Origin: an uncultured Bacteroidota bacterium
GTDB taxonomy: Bacteria > Bacteroidota > Bacteroidia > B-17B0 > Aurantibacillaceae
Assembly (NCBI GenBank): GCA_937873155.1
Contig: CALMVZ010000013.1
Location: 186,001 to 250,000, forward strand
Reading direction: 5' to 3'
DNA length: 64,000 nt
Shown here: positions 18,871 through 28,235 of the stretch, in pieces
Numbering within the stretch: position 1 is the stretch's first letter
Layout of the letters: every line of letters begins with the position of its first letter
The notes under the pieces: generated by a model
Databases searched by the model: none
Told to the model about the DNA's origin: nothing
Seen by the model: the letters and a program-made list of their open reading frames with translations, nothing else
Translations under genes and position numbers: made by a program

Positions 18871-20922
18871 TTATTCTTCCTCTTCTTCGCCCGATACTTT
18901 AGGCTTGTTAGTAGGAGCTTTTTGAGGAGCATTAGGATCTACATAATCCCAACTTACGATTCCGAATACCGTACGACGGTTCTTAGCGTGTAATGCTTCT
19001 TTTTCTTCTTTAGTTTTAGCTTTGTTGATCTCAGCATCTTTAACTAATAAACGGGTCTCACCAAAACCTTTTGCTGACATACGTGCTAAAGGAATTTTCT
19101 TTTCGTTAGCTAAGTAGTCAACGCAAGACTGAGCGCGTCTTTGTGATAAATCCTGGTTAGCTTTATCATTACCACGGCTGTCAGTGTGAGCTGATAACTG
19201 GATAATAATTGTAGGGTTATCAATTAAAGTCTGGTATAAGAAATTCAACGAGTCTTTAGATTCAGGACGAAGATCTGCTTTACCTAAGTCATATAATACA
19301 GCAGGGAAACGGATCTCTTTTTCTACCGGTACAACTTCGAAATCTTTCATAAAGTCTTTCGAGTCTTTTTCACCTGCAGTAGTTAAAGCACCCATATCTT
19401 TAGAAGCTAAGTAACCATCTTTATAAGTTGCAGAAACTGTTTGTTTGCTTGTTTCGATAGTAACTGTGTAAGAAACGTTCTCTTTTAATTTGAAAGAGTA
19501 AGAACCTTCGTTTCCGGTAGTAGCATCGTTGATAGTTCCATCACTTCCCTGCATTTTAACTTTAGCATTTGAAACCGGTTCACCTTTACCAATTCCTTTG
19601 CTTCCGCCGCTTGATACAACTTTACCTTTTAAGTTAAATACTAATGGTGGTAAGTAGAAAGACCAGATATCATCGCTTCCTTTTCCGCCTTCACGGTTAG
19701 AAGAGAAGTAACCACGTTGTTTTTTACCTTCGAACGCGATACCGAAATCATCAGCACCTGAGTTAAGAGGCACTTTTAAGTTCTCAGGGGCTTTAGTGAA
19801 TTTACCATCAGCACCGATATCAGCTTTGAAAATATCTAAACCACCCATACCAGGATGTGAGTTAGAAGAGAAATATAAAATTTTGCTATCATCAGAAACA
19901 TAAGGATACATTTCATCAGAAGAACCGTTGATCTGAGGGCCTAAGTTGATCGGAGCGCTCCATGTATTACCTTTTGCATCATAAACTGTTTTCCAGATAT
20001 CAGCACCACCAAAACCACCTTTCATACGTGATACGAAATAAACTGTTTTACCATCAGCAGATAAAGCTGGGTGACCGAACTGAACTGAATCGATGTTAAA
20101 CGGAAGTTTAACCGGCTCTGCCCAACCCGAACCTTGTTTTTTAGCCATGTATAACTGGCAACCTGATTTTTGAGATTTGATCTCAGGACAACGGGTCATT
20201 AACATGAAATCACCTTTTTTAGAGATTGCCGCAGCACCATCATTGAATACTGAAGTAACAGCACCTGCTAAAACAACAGGAGTAGACCATTTACCGTTCT
20301 TATCCAATTTGGTCTCATACATTTTAGAGTGATTTTGACCGGTTGTGATATCTTGTTTTTGGTTAACACCTTCGCGGGTTGAAGTAAATACTAAAGTGTT
20401 GTATTTTTTATCAGAATAAGTAGGACAGAAGTCAGACTCTTTAGAGTTGATCAAAGCCATATTCTCGATTTTGTAACGGCCCGGATTGTCTTTCCATTGT
20501 TGAGCTAATTCGCTTGATTTAATACCTTTATCACCACGCGGATCTGAAGGAGCCAATTTTTTGAAGTTTTGGTATTCAGTGATAGCTTCAGGATATTTAC
20601 CTTGAGATTTCAACACATCAGCTAATCTTACAACTGCCTCAGGATCAGGATACTTAGCAGCAATTGCTTTTAAGTAATAAACCTCAGCACTTTTCATATC
20701 GTTGATCTCTTGATATGCATAGCCAGTTCTGAACAAAACTTTAGCTTTTACATCGCCTTTTTTAACGGTTGTAATTGCTGATTTATAAAGCTCTACCGCT
20801 GAGAAGTACTGGCGGTTTTCGAATGCTAAATCAGCCTTAGCTAATGCTTTCTGAGCAATTACAGGAGATGCCATGCAAATAACTGCAGCTGCAATTAATG
20901 TAAGTTTGGTGATCTGTTTCAT
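18871..20922 (-). CDS. PorE-like TPR/PD40/OmpA-family protein
   Basis: 683 residues. The signal peptide ends at VIAQ (about 23). TPR repeats follow (about 25-140), then a PD40/WD40-like propeller (YNTLVFTSTREGVNQ, DGKTVYFVSRMKGGFGGADIW, ILYFSSNSHPGMGGLDIF), a carboxypeptidase-regulatory-like fold (about 430-520), and a C-terminal OmpA peptidoglycan-binding domain (LSAHTDSRGNDKANQDLSQRRAQSCVDYL). This order and length match PorE of the type IX secretion system. Unlike PorE it has no convincing lipobox, and several paralogues of this layout are usual in Bacteroidota, so the T9SS role is inferred. The tail is acidic. Confidence 0.85.
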   Translation of the reverse strand: MKQITKLTLIAAAVICMASPVIAQKALAKADLAFENRQYFSAVELYKSAITTVKKGDVKAKVLFRTGYAYQEINDMKSAEVYYLKAIAAKYPDPEAVVRLADVLKSQGKYPEAITEYQNFKKLAPSDPRGDKGIKSSELAQQWKDNPGRYKIENMALINSKESDFCPTYSDKKYNTLVFTSTREGVNQKQDITTGQNHSKMYETKLDKNGKWSTPVVLAGAVTSVFNDGAAAISKKGDFMLMTRCPEIKSQKSGCQLYMAKKQGSGWAEPVKLPFNIDSVQFGHPALSADGKTVYFVSRMKGGFGGADIWKTVYDAKGNTWSAPINLGPQINGSSDEMYPYVSDDSKILYFSSNSHPGMGGLDIFKADIGADGKFTKAPENLKVPLNSGADDFGIAFEGKKQRGYFSSNREGGKGSDDIWSFYLPPLVFNLKGKVVSSGGSKGIGKGEPVSNAKVKMQGSDGTINDATTGNEGSYSFKLKENVSYTVTIETSKQTVSATYKDGYLASKDMGALTTAGEKDSKDFMKDFEVVPVEKEIRFPAVLYDLGKADLRPESKDSLNFLYQTLIDNPTIIIQLSAHTDSRGNDKANQDLSQRRAQSCVDYLANEKKIPLARMSAKGFGETRLLVKDAEINKAKTKEEKEALHAKNRRTVFGIVSWDYVDPNAPQKAPTNKPKVSGEEEEE

Positions 20923-20997
20923 AGATAGACTTATTACCTTAAATTTATTAATCCGCTAAAATAAGAAATTATTTAAAAGTGCAAAAATATTTAATAA

Positions 20998-21024
20998 ATA
21001 AACCCGTCATTTGACGGGTTTATT
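20998..21024 (-). terminator. terminator of the cytochrome oxidase operon
   Basis: The 10-base stem AAACCCGTCA/TGACGGGTTT with a two-base loop is flanked by A and T runs. It lies 7 bases past the stop of the subunit IV gene on the minus strand. Confidence 0.85.
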
Positions 21025-21030
21025 TTAATG

Positions 21031-21504
21031 TTAGTGGTGTTCTGCACCGTGTTCAGCGGGAGCATCGTGCCCTCCGCCCTGATGGCCGTGACCAGCCCTT
21101 AAATCTTCTTGCTGTTTTACCAATAATTGGTCGATTGGAGTGCGGTTTGCAGGTTTTCCTGAGTATGTACCCTCATTCAGGCAGATAAAGATGCAATAAA
21201 GCATAAATACCGTATATGGAGCCAGAACGGTGTATTTAAAGAATTTTACTTCATGGCCTAAGTGCATGAAAGCCATAACGATAAATCCGGCTTTTGCAAT
21301 AGTTAAGGTGATAAATAAGGTTTTAAGCCATAAAGTGCCTGACCAACCGTGACCCGGAGCCATGAAACCGATAATTAATTCGAAAACTGTAATGATCAAC
21401 ATGATCCAAAACACGTTCCAAAGCGTACGGCGCATTTTTTTGCCTTGAGCCTCGTCATGATGAGCCATCTTTTCGTATTCAGGATAATCGTCGTGGAATT
21501 CCAT
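21031..21504 (-). CDS. cytochrome c oxidase subunit IV family protein
   Basis: 157 residues with three membrane helices (VFWIMLIITVFELIIGF; LFITLTIAKAGFIVMAFMHLG; LAPYTVFMLYCIFICL) in the arrangement of the small subunit IV of bacterial caa3-type oxidases. The HLGHEVKFFKY segment after helix 2 is typical. The C-terminal 20 residues are very rich in His and Gly, and the N-terminus is also His/Asp-rich; these tails could bind metal, but that is only a guess. Last gene of the oxidase operon, 21 bases after subunit III. Confidence 0.9.
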   Translation of the reverse strand: MEFHDDYPEYEKMAHHDEAQGKKMRRTLWNVFWIMLIITVFELIIGFMAPGHGWSGTLWLKTLFITLTIAKAGFIVMAFMHLGHEVKFFKYTVLAPYTVFMLYCIFICLNEGTYSGKPANRTPIDQLLVKQQEDLRAGHGHQGGGHDAPAEHGAEHH

Positions 21505-21525
21505 AATTCTTAAGTTTTAAAGTTT

Positions 21526-22251
21526 TTATAATAGATAGAAGAACGTAAATACAAACACCCACACTAAATCTACGAAGTGCCAGTAGAGCCCTACTTTCTC
21601 AACCATTTCGTAATGGCCGCGCCGTTCGTAAGTACCCATTATTACATTCATGAATATGACAAAGTTGATAACCACACCCGAGAATACGTGGGTTCCGTGG
21701 AAACCGGTTATAAAGAAGAAGAAATTCGCAAATTGAGGAGCGCCATACTCATTAACGGTCATGTTAGCGCCGTATATCGTTTTTTGAACATAATTTCCTA
21801 CCTCAGGATCCCATACCATTCTTAAAGCTCCAACATCAGTTCCTACGATGAAGTGATACCACTCCCAGGCCTGGGAACCAACGAATGCTAAACCGCCAAT
21901 GATGGTCCAGAACATCCATACTAAAACACCACGCTTATCGTTACGGTGACCGGCCTCTACAGCCAATACCATCGTTACGGATGACATAATGAGGATGAAG
22001 GTCATTAAACCTACATACGCTAATGGAATATGTTGTTCTACAAATGGAAAGTGAGTGAATACGTTTTCTGCTTTCGGCCATACGTCAGAATATTTATGAC
22101 GGATAAAACCGTAAGCGCAAAGTAAGCCTCCAAAAGTTAAAGCATCGGAAATAAGGAAAAACCACATGAAGATCTTTCCGTAACTTAATCTGAAAGGGGA
22201 TACACCACCATTCCAGGCTTCTTTTGGGTCTATTTCTACTGAGTGAGACAT
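21526..22251 (-). CDS. cytochrome c oxidase subunit III (second copy in operon)
   Basis: 241 residues with about six to seven membrane helices. It shows KIFMWFFLISDALTFGGLL near residue 26, the conserved stretch SQAWEWYHFI, FHGTHVFSGVV and the C-terminal LYWHFVDLVWVFVFTFFYL, all typical of heme-copper oxidase subunit III. It follows a second, shorter subunit III gene with 34 bases between. Two adjacent subunit III genes are usual in Bacteroidota caa3 clusters. Subunits I and II are not in this window. Confidence 0.93.
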   Translation of the reverse strand: MSHSVEIDPKEAWNGGVSPFRLSYGKIFMWFFLISDALTFGGLLCAYGFIRHKYSDVWPKAENVFTHFPFVEQHIPLAYVGLMTFILIMSSVTMVLAVEAGHRNDKRGVLVWMFWTIIGGLAFVGSQAWEWYHFIVGTDVGALRMVWDPEVGNYVQKTIYGANMTVNEYGAPQFANFFFFITGFHGTHVFSGVVINFVIFMNVIMGTYERRGHYEMVEKVGLYWHFVDLVWVFVFTFFYLL

Positions 22252-22285
22252 AGTTTTAACAAAAATTAAATTTTACACTGCAATT

Positions 22286-22888
22286 TTAACGAATAAAATA
22301 TAAAAACAAAAATAAATATACCCATAAAACGCTCAAAAAGTGCCAGTAAAGGGCGCAAAGCTCGATCCCTAAGGCGTTTTCCGCTGTGTACTTCTTCCGT
22401 AAAGAATTTATCAACACTACTATGAGGGAAATTATACCCCCTAAAAGATGGGCCCAGTGGGCTAAAACAAAGAGGATAAAAAAGGAGCCTGAAGGATTGC
22501 TGTATTTCCCGCCCAAATAAACCCCGTTATCGAAAAGATCACCCCAACCACGGTACTGGCAAGCCATGAAAACAAAACCTAAAATAAGGGTACCTAAAGT
22601 TCCTAACGTGATTCCTTTTGTATTGTTCTTTTTTACCGAGCTTTGAACATAAAGAAAAACAATACTGCTTAAAATTATGACTGCTGTACTGATGAAGAAC
22701 ATATCAGGAACATTGAACAATAACCAATTTCCTGCATTCTGACGAACAATGTATGCACTGGTCAATCCTGCCCAGAACATGATCATGCTGATGATCCCGA
22801 TCCACAATAAAGCTTTTGCTGATTTGCGTTTTGCGATCAACAGGTCTTCTTTTAAGGTCGGGCTCGGTTTGTATTTTATATCTTCCAT
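22286..22888 (-). CDS. cytochrome c oxidase subunit III (first copy in operon)
   Basis: 200 residues and five membrane helices. ALLWIGIISMIMFWAGLTSAYIVRQ and AHWAHLLGGIISLIVVL match the subunit III fold, and the C-terminal ALYWHFLSVLWVYLFLFLYFI is the family signature. Its start is one base from the ctaB stop, so the two are translationally linked. It is shorter than its neighbour and corresponds to the first of the pair in other Bacteroidota. Confidence 0.92.
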   Translation of the reverse strand: MEDIKYKPSPTLKEDLLIAKRKSAKALLWIGIISMIMFWAGLTSAYIVRQNAGNWLLFNVPDMFFISTAVIILSSIVFLYVQSSVKKNNTKGITLGTLGTLILGFVFMACQYRGWGDLFDNGVYLGGKYSNPSGSFFILFVLAHWAHLLGGIISLIVVLINSLRKKYTAENALGIELCALYWHFLSVLWVYLFLFLYFIR

Positions 22889-22889
22889 T

Positions 22890-23789
22890 TTATGCTTTTG
22901 TCATTAGTGCTAATTGCACAACCGGTAAATAAATAATTGCAACAACAAATAATTTTTTCGCGTTCTCTACAGTCGGGATCCTGTAAAAATTATACGCCTG
23001 TAAAGCTAATGTAACCCCGAATACCAAAACAATGATTCCCGTCAGCATTCCAACAAAACCAAATACGTACGGGAGAATACTGATCGGAATTAAGAATAAT
23101 GAATATAAGAGGATCTGAAATTTAGAAGCATCATCGCGGCCTCCGGAAGAGGGCAGCATCATAAAGCCTGCTTTGGCATAATCATCATGATTGAACCAGG
23201 CTAACGACCAGAAATGCGGAAACTGCCAGAAGAACTGGATAGAAAATAAAAGCAAAGCGAAAAAACTAATGGTTCCAAACCCTTCAGTTGCAGCAACCGC
23301 CCCGATCAAAGTTGGAAGAGCGCCGGGAAAGGCTCCCACAAAAACAGATAATGGTGTAACGCGTTTTAATGGTGTATATACCAGAGCATAAAGTACAATA
23401 GAAACAAAACCTAAAATTCCGCTTAGCGGATTTGTGAAGATCCATAACAGAACTGTTCCACCTATACCAAATGCTGAACAAAATAAAAGCGATTCAACCA
23501 CATTTAATTTTCCTGTTGGTAGAGGACGGTTCCTTGTGCGATCCATCAATTTATCAAGATCTTTTTCAATGATCATGTTAAAACCATTAGCAGCTGCAGT
23601 CACCATAAATCCTCCGATAGAAAGCGCTAAGATCTGTTGATAATTTATTGTTTCCGCAACGGTTAAATAAGTGATCACTGCTGAAAAAACAACCAGCCCC
23701 GCCAAACGGTATTTGGTCAACATTACAAATCCTTTGAATTTCGAATAATCTGCGGCTTCCAATTTAATATCTTGTGAGGTGGCGTTCAA
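22890..23789 (-). CDS. ctaB: protoheme IX farnesyltransferase (heme O synthase)
   Basis: Adds a farnesyl group to heme B to give heme O for the terminal oxidase; an integral membrane UbiA-family enzyme. 299 residues with about eight helices. The prenyl-diphosphate-binding Asp motif is NMIIEKDLDKLMDRTRNRPLP (about 70-88), and the second Asp-containing loop is FNHDDYAKAGFMMLP (about 200-214). The position directly upstream of the oxidase subunit III genes supports this role. The preceding ABC exporter ends 19 bases before it. Confidence 0.95.
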   Translation of the reverse strand: MNATSQDIKLEAADYSKFKGFVMLTKYRLAGLVVFSAVITYLTVAETINYQQILALSIGGFMVTAAANGFNMIIEKDLDKLMDRTRNRPLPTGKLNVVESLLFCSAFGIGGTVLLWIFTNPLSGILGFVSIVLYALVYTPLKRVTPLSVFVGAFPGALPTLIGAVAATEGFGTISFFALLLFSIQFFWQFPHFWSLAWFNHDDYAKAGFMMLPSSGGRDDASKFQILLYSLFLIPISILPYVFGFVGMLTGIIVLVFGVTLALQAYNFYRIPTVENAKKLFVVAIIYLPVVQLALMTKA

Positions 23790-23808
23790 GGCGCGGTAAA
23801 GGTAATAA

Positions 23809-25545
23809 TTAATTTTTCTGAAGCTCGAATAAACTGAAATAATCTCCCTTTAAATTTAACAGCTCCTGGTGGGTTCCGCTTTCACTTATCTCTCCGTTCT
23901 TTAGATACAAAATAGAATCAGCATGACGGATACTGGAAATACGGGGACTAATAATAACGCAGGTTTTATTTTGCATGATCTTTCTTAAGTTTGTTAAGAT
24001 CAGGGATTCGGTTTCAGTATCAACGGCAGATAAACAATCATCAAAAATTAAGATCTCAGGATTTTTAATGATGGCCCTGGCAATTGACACACGTTGTTTT
24101 TGTCCGCCGGAAAGTGTGATGCCCCTTTCGCCAACCATGGTTTCAAATTTATTTGGGAACTCAATAATGTTATTATAAACAACTGCATTTTTTGCAGCAG
24201 TTTCTATTTCATTTTTCGAGAACTCTTTTTCTGATGCGAATGAAATATTATTCGCGATGGTATCACTGAATAAAAAAACTTCCTGCGGAACAACACCTGT
24301 AGCTTTACGCAGATCTGATAAGTTGAGGTGTTTGATATTCCTGTTATCCATTAATACTTCACCCTGATGAGTGTCGTAGATCCTGCTCAGTAATTGTGCA
24401 ATGGTTGATTTTCCAGAACCAACGGGGCCGGTAATGCCTAAAACTTGTCCTGGTTTAATATGGAACGACACATTTTTTAAAGCTGTGATGCCTGTTTCGG
24501 GATAAGTGAATGAAACGTTATTGAATTTAATATCACCCTGAATTTTTGTTGAGGTCTCTGATTCATTTTTTATAGAAGAAGGTGTTTTTAAAAATTCGTT
24601 GATACGGGTTTGTGATGCAGCGGCGCGTTGTATCAGTGAAGTTACCCACCCTAAAGCAGCGAATGGCCATGTCAAACGATAAACATTCATAATGAATTCA
24701 GGAATATTTCCGGCTTCAATTTTACCCTGCATCACTAAATAACCTCCGTACCAAATGGTGATCATGATACTTAAACCGATCATTAAAACCATTGTAGGCT
24801 GAAAATAAGATTCTATCGTTGCGAGTTTCAGATTTTCTTTTTTGTATACGTCACCCTTCTCATCTAAACTTTTTGTAAAAAATTTTTCCTGGGCATAAGC
24901 TTTGATCACCCGGATGGAAGCAAAACTTTCCTGGGCATGGGATGTCAGGTTAGAAAGTTCTTCCTGTACTTTATTACTTCGTTTATTTATTTTATCAGAT
25001 ACTTTATAAATGATGAATGACAATATCGGAAGCGGGATAAATACCATCAGGGTCAATTGCCAATTCACATTCAACATAAAAACCAGAACGGTTATTACAG
25101 TGACAACCGTATTTACTAAATACATCACAGCGGGTCCGGTATACATCCTTACTTTTCCGACATCTTCTGTGATACGGTTCATCAGGTCACCTGTGCTGTA
25201 ACGTTTGTAAAAACTTACATCCAAAGCCTGGTAATGTTGGTACACTTCATTTTTCTGGTCGTATTCAATATGACGGCTCATCACAATAATTGTCTGCCGC
25301 ATTAAGAACATGAACAAACCACTTGTGAGTGCAAGTCCAATGATAGTTAAACCGTAATAAATGAAAACAGAAGTGTCTGAAAAATTATTCTCCTTAATAT
25401 ATTTCAGAACCGTATTGGTTCCTTTTCTGACGATCACAGCTTGGTAGGTACCGAAAATAGTAGAGAGTGAAACGAACAGAATGCCCATTAACAAGAGCCA
25501 TTTGTATTTTAAGAAGTAATGGTTAAGGGATAGGAGTGATCTCAC
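23809..25545 (-). CDS. ABC exporter with altered catalytic residues
   Basis: 578 residues: an N-terminal six-helix exporter domain and a C-terminal ATPase, the fused half-transporter type (YheI/BmrC- or MsbA-like). Walker A is GPVGSGKST (about 371) and the signature is LSGGQKQR (about 478). Walker B reads ILIFDDCLSAVD, so the usual catalytic Glu is Asp. The switch (H-loop) region reads VIISPRISSIRHAD, with Pro (CCC) where His is normal. Such changes mark the degenerate half of heterodimeric exporters, but no partner half is adjacent. First gene of the operon that leads into ctaB; substrate unknown. Confidence 0.9.
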   Translation of the reverse strand: MRSLLSLNHYFLKYKWLLLMGILFVSLSTIFGTYQAVIVRKGTNTVLKYIKENNFSDTSVFIYYGLTIIGLALTSGLFMFLMRQTIIVMSRHIEYDQKNEVYQHYQALDVSFYKRYSTGDLMNRITEDVGKVRMYTGPAVMYLVNTVVTVITVLVFMLNVNWQLTLMVFIPLPILSFIIYKVSDKINKRSNKVQEELSNLTSHAQESFASIRVIKAYAQEKFFTKSLDEKGDVYKKENLKLATIESYFQPTMVLMIGLSIMITIWYGGYLVMQGKIEAGNIPEFIMNVYRLTWPFAALGWVTSLIQRAAASQTRINEFLKTPSSIKNESETSTKIQGDIKFNNVSFTYPETGITALKNVSFHIKPGQVLGITGPVGSGKSTIAQLLSRIYDTHQGEVLMDNRNIKHLNLSDLRKATGVVPQEVFLFSDTIANNISFASEKEFSKNEIETAAKNAVVYNNIIEFPNKFETMVGERGITLSGGQKQRVSIARAIIKNPEILIFDDCLSAVDTETESLILTNLRKIMQNKTCVIISPRISSIRHADSILYLKNGEISESGTHQELLNLKGDYFSLFELQKN

Positions 25546-25605
25546 GGTACAAAGTTAAAGGATTAACCCTTATTTATTGATTTAATTGTTCGTATTTTTA
25601 CAACA

Positions 25606-26928
25606 ATGATCTGGCATATCATACGTTTTATTATGGCTTTTGGCATGGATACGTTCTACAAACGTGTAGCCATTAAGAACCGTAAATATGTTACTGTAAA
25701 AGGCCCTGTCATTCTTGCTATTAATCACCCGAATGCTTTTATGGATCCTGCTATGTTCTCTTATGTGGCTTATCCCCCTAAATTTTATTTTTTAGCACGA
25801 GGTGATGTTTTTAAGCCGGGGATAGCAAGTATTGTTTTTGAAGGGTTGGGGATCGCACCTATTTTCAGAATTCAGGATGGAGGGAAGGAAGGACTTAAAA
25901 AGAACGATGATACTTACCGCCGTGTTTTTGGAATGTTAAGGGAAAATAAAAAGGTGATCATTTTTGCAGAAGGACTATGTGTGCAGGAAAGAAGATTACG
26001 TCCGTTAAAAAAAGGTGTTGCCCGTATGGTGTTCAATGCGTTTGAAGAAGTTAACTATCCTGAACTTACAGTTGTACCGGTTGGGGTTGTTTATACTGAT
26101 CCAAAAAAATTCAGAAGCCATTTGTTTTATAATGTTGGTGAACCGATCAGGGTGGCGGATTATATGGAAGAATACAAAGCCCAGCCTGCGCGTACAATGA
26201 ATGCCTTCCTTAAAGTTCTTGAACCGAAAATGAAAGAGCTGATCGTTCATATCGATGATCCGAAAAATGATAAACTGGTTGGCTGGTTAGAGGAGTTGTT
26301 TTTGCGTGATATGTGCAAAAAGCAAAATTTGAATTATAAAGATCTGGAGCATGAATTGAAAATTGCGCAACAGATCACTGCAATTGTTAATAAAGGCAAT
26401 AATGAGAATAACGAAGTTGTAGAAACGCTAAAACAAAAATGCGCTGCTTATATTTCTGATCTTAATAAAATGGGTGTTAGAGATTGGCTGATCAATCCTA
26501 ATAATAATTCAAAAGTGAATTGGCTGCATTTTTTAGGAAGAGCAATTTTATTAGTGATCTTTTCCCCATTCTGGATCCGCGGATTGATCGGAAATTACCT
26601 GCCCTATAAATTGTCTGAAAAAATCGTCGATAAGAAAGTGAGGAATGTGGAATTTCATTCATCGTTCAACATGGCTATTGGCATGATCCTAATGTGGATC
26701 TATTATGGTTTGCAATTTTATATTGTAAATAAACTGGCAGGTATCGGCTGGGCCTCTTTGGCAGTTGTGATCTCTTTTATTACAGGAAAATTTGTTCTTT
26801 ACTATTATCCGTTTCTCAAAAAGGCAATAGGATTGTACCGAGTTCTTACTCATTCTCAAACAGTTGTAGAGCTCAAAAAGCAACGCTCTGAACTAGAAGG
26901 CTTGTTTGGAATGCTTAACAAAAATTAA
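25606..26928 (+). CDS. lysophospholipid acyltransferase-like membrane protein
   Basis: 440 residues. The N-terminal half is a PlsC/GPAT-type acyltransferase with NHPNAFMDP (an HX5D form of the catalytic motif), the FLARGDVFKPG block, and FAEGLCVQERRLRPLKKG in place of the usual EGT/EGxS block. The C-terminal third has membrane helices (GRAILLVIFSPFWIRGLIG, then two more between about 350 and 410). It probably acylates a glycerophospholipid at the inner membrane. It is followed after 45 bases by the DUF3108 gene on the same strand. Confidence 0.85.
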   Translation: MIWHIIRFIMAFGMDTFYKRVAIKNRKYVTVKGPVILAINHPNAFMDPAMFSYVAYPPKFYFLARGDVFKPGIASIVFEGLGIAPIFRIQDGGKEGLKKNDDTYRRVFGMLRENKKVIIFAEGLCVQERRLRPLKKGVARMVFNAFEEVNYPELTVVPVGVVYTDPKKFRSHLFYNVGEPIRVADYMEEYKAQPARTMNAFLKVLEPKMKELIVHIDDPKNDKLVGWLEELFLRDMCKKQNLNYKDLEHELKIAQQITAIVNKGNNENNEVVETLKQKCAAYISDLNKMGVRDWLINPNNNSKVNWLHFLGRAILLVIFSPFWIRGLIGNYLPYKLSEKIVDKKVRNVEFHSSFNMAIGMILMWIYYGLQFYIVNKLAGIGWASLAVVISFITGKFVLYYYPFLKKAIGLYRVLTHSQTVVELKKQRSELEGLFGMLNKN

Positions 26929-26973
26929 TAATTTAGATTGGAACGTTTTTTGCTGTACTTCGTTAGAATACTC

Positions 26974-27825
26974 ATGAAACTCAAGAACTCAATATTCATA
27001 ACAGTATCTGCCGTAGCAGCTTCTTTGGCGCTTTGTTCAGCAGGTTATTATACCGCCGACAAAAAAGAGCAATTGACTCAAATAATTGCGAACGACAATA
27101 ACATTAAGGATCTTCCAAGTAACCCTAACACTGCATTTAAAGAAGGCGAAGTTCTTACTTACCGTTTACATTATGGTATCATGGATGCAGGTGTTGCTAT
27201 ATTAGAAGTAAAACCTTCCATGATGGAGATCTCGGGAAGAAAAGTTTATCATGTTGTTGGAAATGGTTTTTCGAAAGGAACTTTCGATTGGTTCTATAAA
27301 GTACGTGACCGTTACGAAACATTTATTGACAAGGATGCAATGGTTCCGTGGATGTTCGTCCGCCGCGTTGATGAAGGCGGCGTGAAATTCAGCCAGGATT
27401 ATGTTTTCAATCATTACACTAAAAAAGTAGACGTTGGTGCAGGTGAAAAATATGATGTTCCTGTCGGGATCCAGGATATGCTATCGGCTTTTTATGCAGC
27501 GCGTAATTTGGATTTCAGTAATGCAAAAGAAGGTGATGTGTTTGCGTTGAATAGTTTTATTGATAAAGAATTATGGCCGGTGAAAATGAAATTCGTTGGC
27601 AGGGAAACGATCGATTGTGAAATAGGAACCTACAAATGTTTAAAGTTCCGTCCGATCGTACAAAAAGGCCGTGTATTTAAAAGTGAAGAAGATCTTACTG
27701 TTTGGATCACCGACGATAAGAATCATATTCCTTTAAGAGCACAAGCTAAGATCCTGATCGGTTCTGTAAAAATGGATATTACCAATGCTACCGGTTTGGC
27801 AAATGAAACTTCTAAGGTGAATTAA
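26974..27825 (+). CDS. DUF3108 periplasmic protein
   Basis: 283 residues from the ATG at 26974; a TTG at 26938 would add 12 residues before the signal peptide and is less likely. The signal is MKLKNSIFITVSAVAASLALC. The body matches DUF3108: FKEGEVLTYRLHYGIMDAGVAILEV near the start, then FDWFYKVRDRYETFID, and near the end CLKFRPIVQKGRVFKSEEDLTVWITDD. The family has a beta-rich fold and unknown function, and is periplasmic or exported. The upstream acyltransferase suggests an envelope role. Confidence 0.85.
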   Translation: MKLKNSIFITVSAVAASLALCSAGYYTADKKEQLTQIIANDNNIKDLPSNPNTAFKEGEVLTYRLHYGIMDAGVAILEVKPSMMEISGRKVYHVVGNGFSKGTFDWFYKVRDRYETFIDKDAMVPWMFVRRVDEGGVKFSQDYVFNHYTKKVDVGAGEKYDVPVGIQDMLSAFYAARNLDFSNAKEGDVFALNSFIDKELWPVKMKFVGRETIDCEIGTYKCLKFRPIVQKGRVFKSEEDLTVWITDDKNHIPLRAQAKILIGSVKMDITNATGLANETSKVN

Positions 27826-28029
27826 TTATTCTTTCACCTTACAAACAAGGCTGGTATCTTTATTTTGTTTGCTGCAAGCTGCATCTTTATTCTTCTTTGT
27901 AGAATAAACAAGGATATGAGATTTTTGAACCGGCGTTGTATAAACGTATTCACACTCGCATGCATAAGGTTTAATGCATGAGTACATCATCACAACTAAG
28001 CATCCTGGTATAAATAGCTTTTTGATCAT
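27826..28029 (-). CDS. small cysteine lipoprotein, third of three tandem paralogues
   Basis: 67 residues: a lipoprotein signal ending VVMMYSC, then ACEC (C-x-C) soon after the lipidated Cys, and further Cys in KNKDAACSKQ and LVCKV. The spacing of the lipid Cys, CxC, the 'KKxxxxxC' block and the terminal Cys matches the two genes upstream. Its ATG overlaps the previous stop in the sequence TAATG, so it is translationally coupled. Function unknown. The mature part is about 48 residues and may hold two disulphides. Confidence 0.7.
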   Translation of the reverse strand: MIKKLFIPGCLVVMMYSCIKPYACECEYVYTTPVQKSHILVYSTKKNKDAACSKQNKDTSLVCKVKE

Positions 28030-28235
28030 TATTTGTCAATTAAAGTGCAGGTCTCGGTACTGTCGGCCAGGTTAACACAGGCTTTTTTTGAGTCCTTTTT
28101 GTTACCGTTAATATAAAATATGGTTGTATCCTCAATTGCGTATTCATAAGTGTCAACACATTGGCATCTCCTGGCTTTATTACAGGAAGCAAAGATGAAA
28201 GCAATAATTAGTATAGAAAATATGAAACGCATCAT
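28029..28235 (-). CDS. small cysteine lipoprotein, second of three tandem paralogues
   Basis: 68 residues from the ATG at 28235 (or 67 from the next codon, also ATG). The signal FSILIIAFIFASC gives a lipidated Cys, then CQC, then KKDSKKAC and a C-terminal ETCTLIDK. The Cys layout is that of its two neighbours. The upstream stop and this start again share TAATG. A longer frame to 28298 would overlap the previous gene out of frame and is rejected. Confidence 0.7.
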   Translation of the reverse strand: MMRFIFSILIIAFIFASCNKARRCQCVDTYEYAIEDTTIFYINGNKKDSKKACVNLADSTETCTLIDK

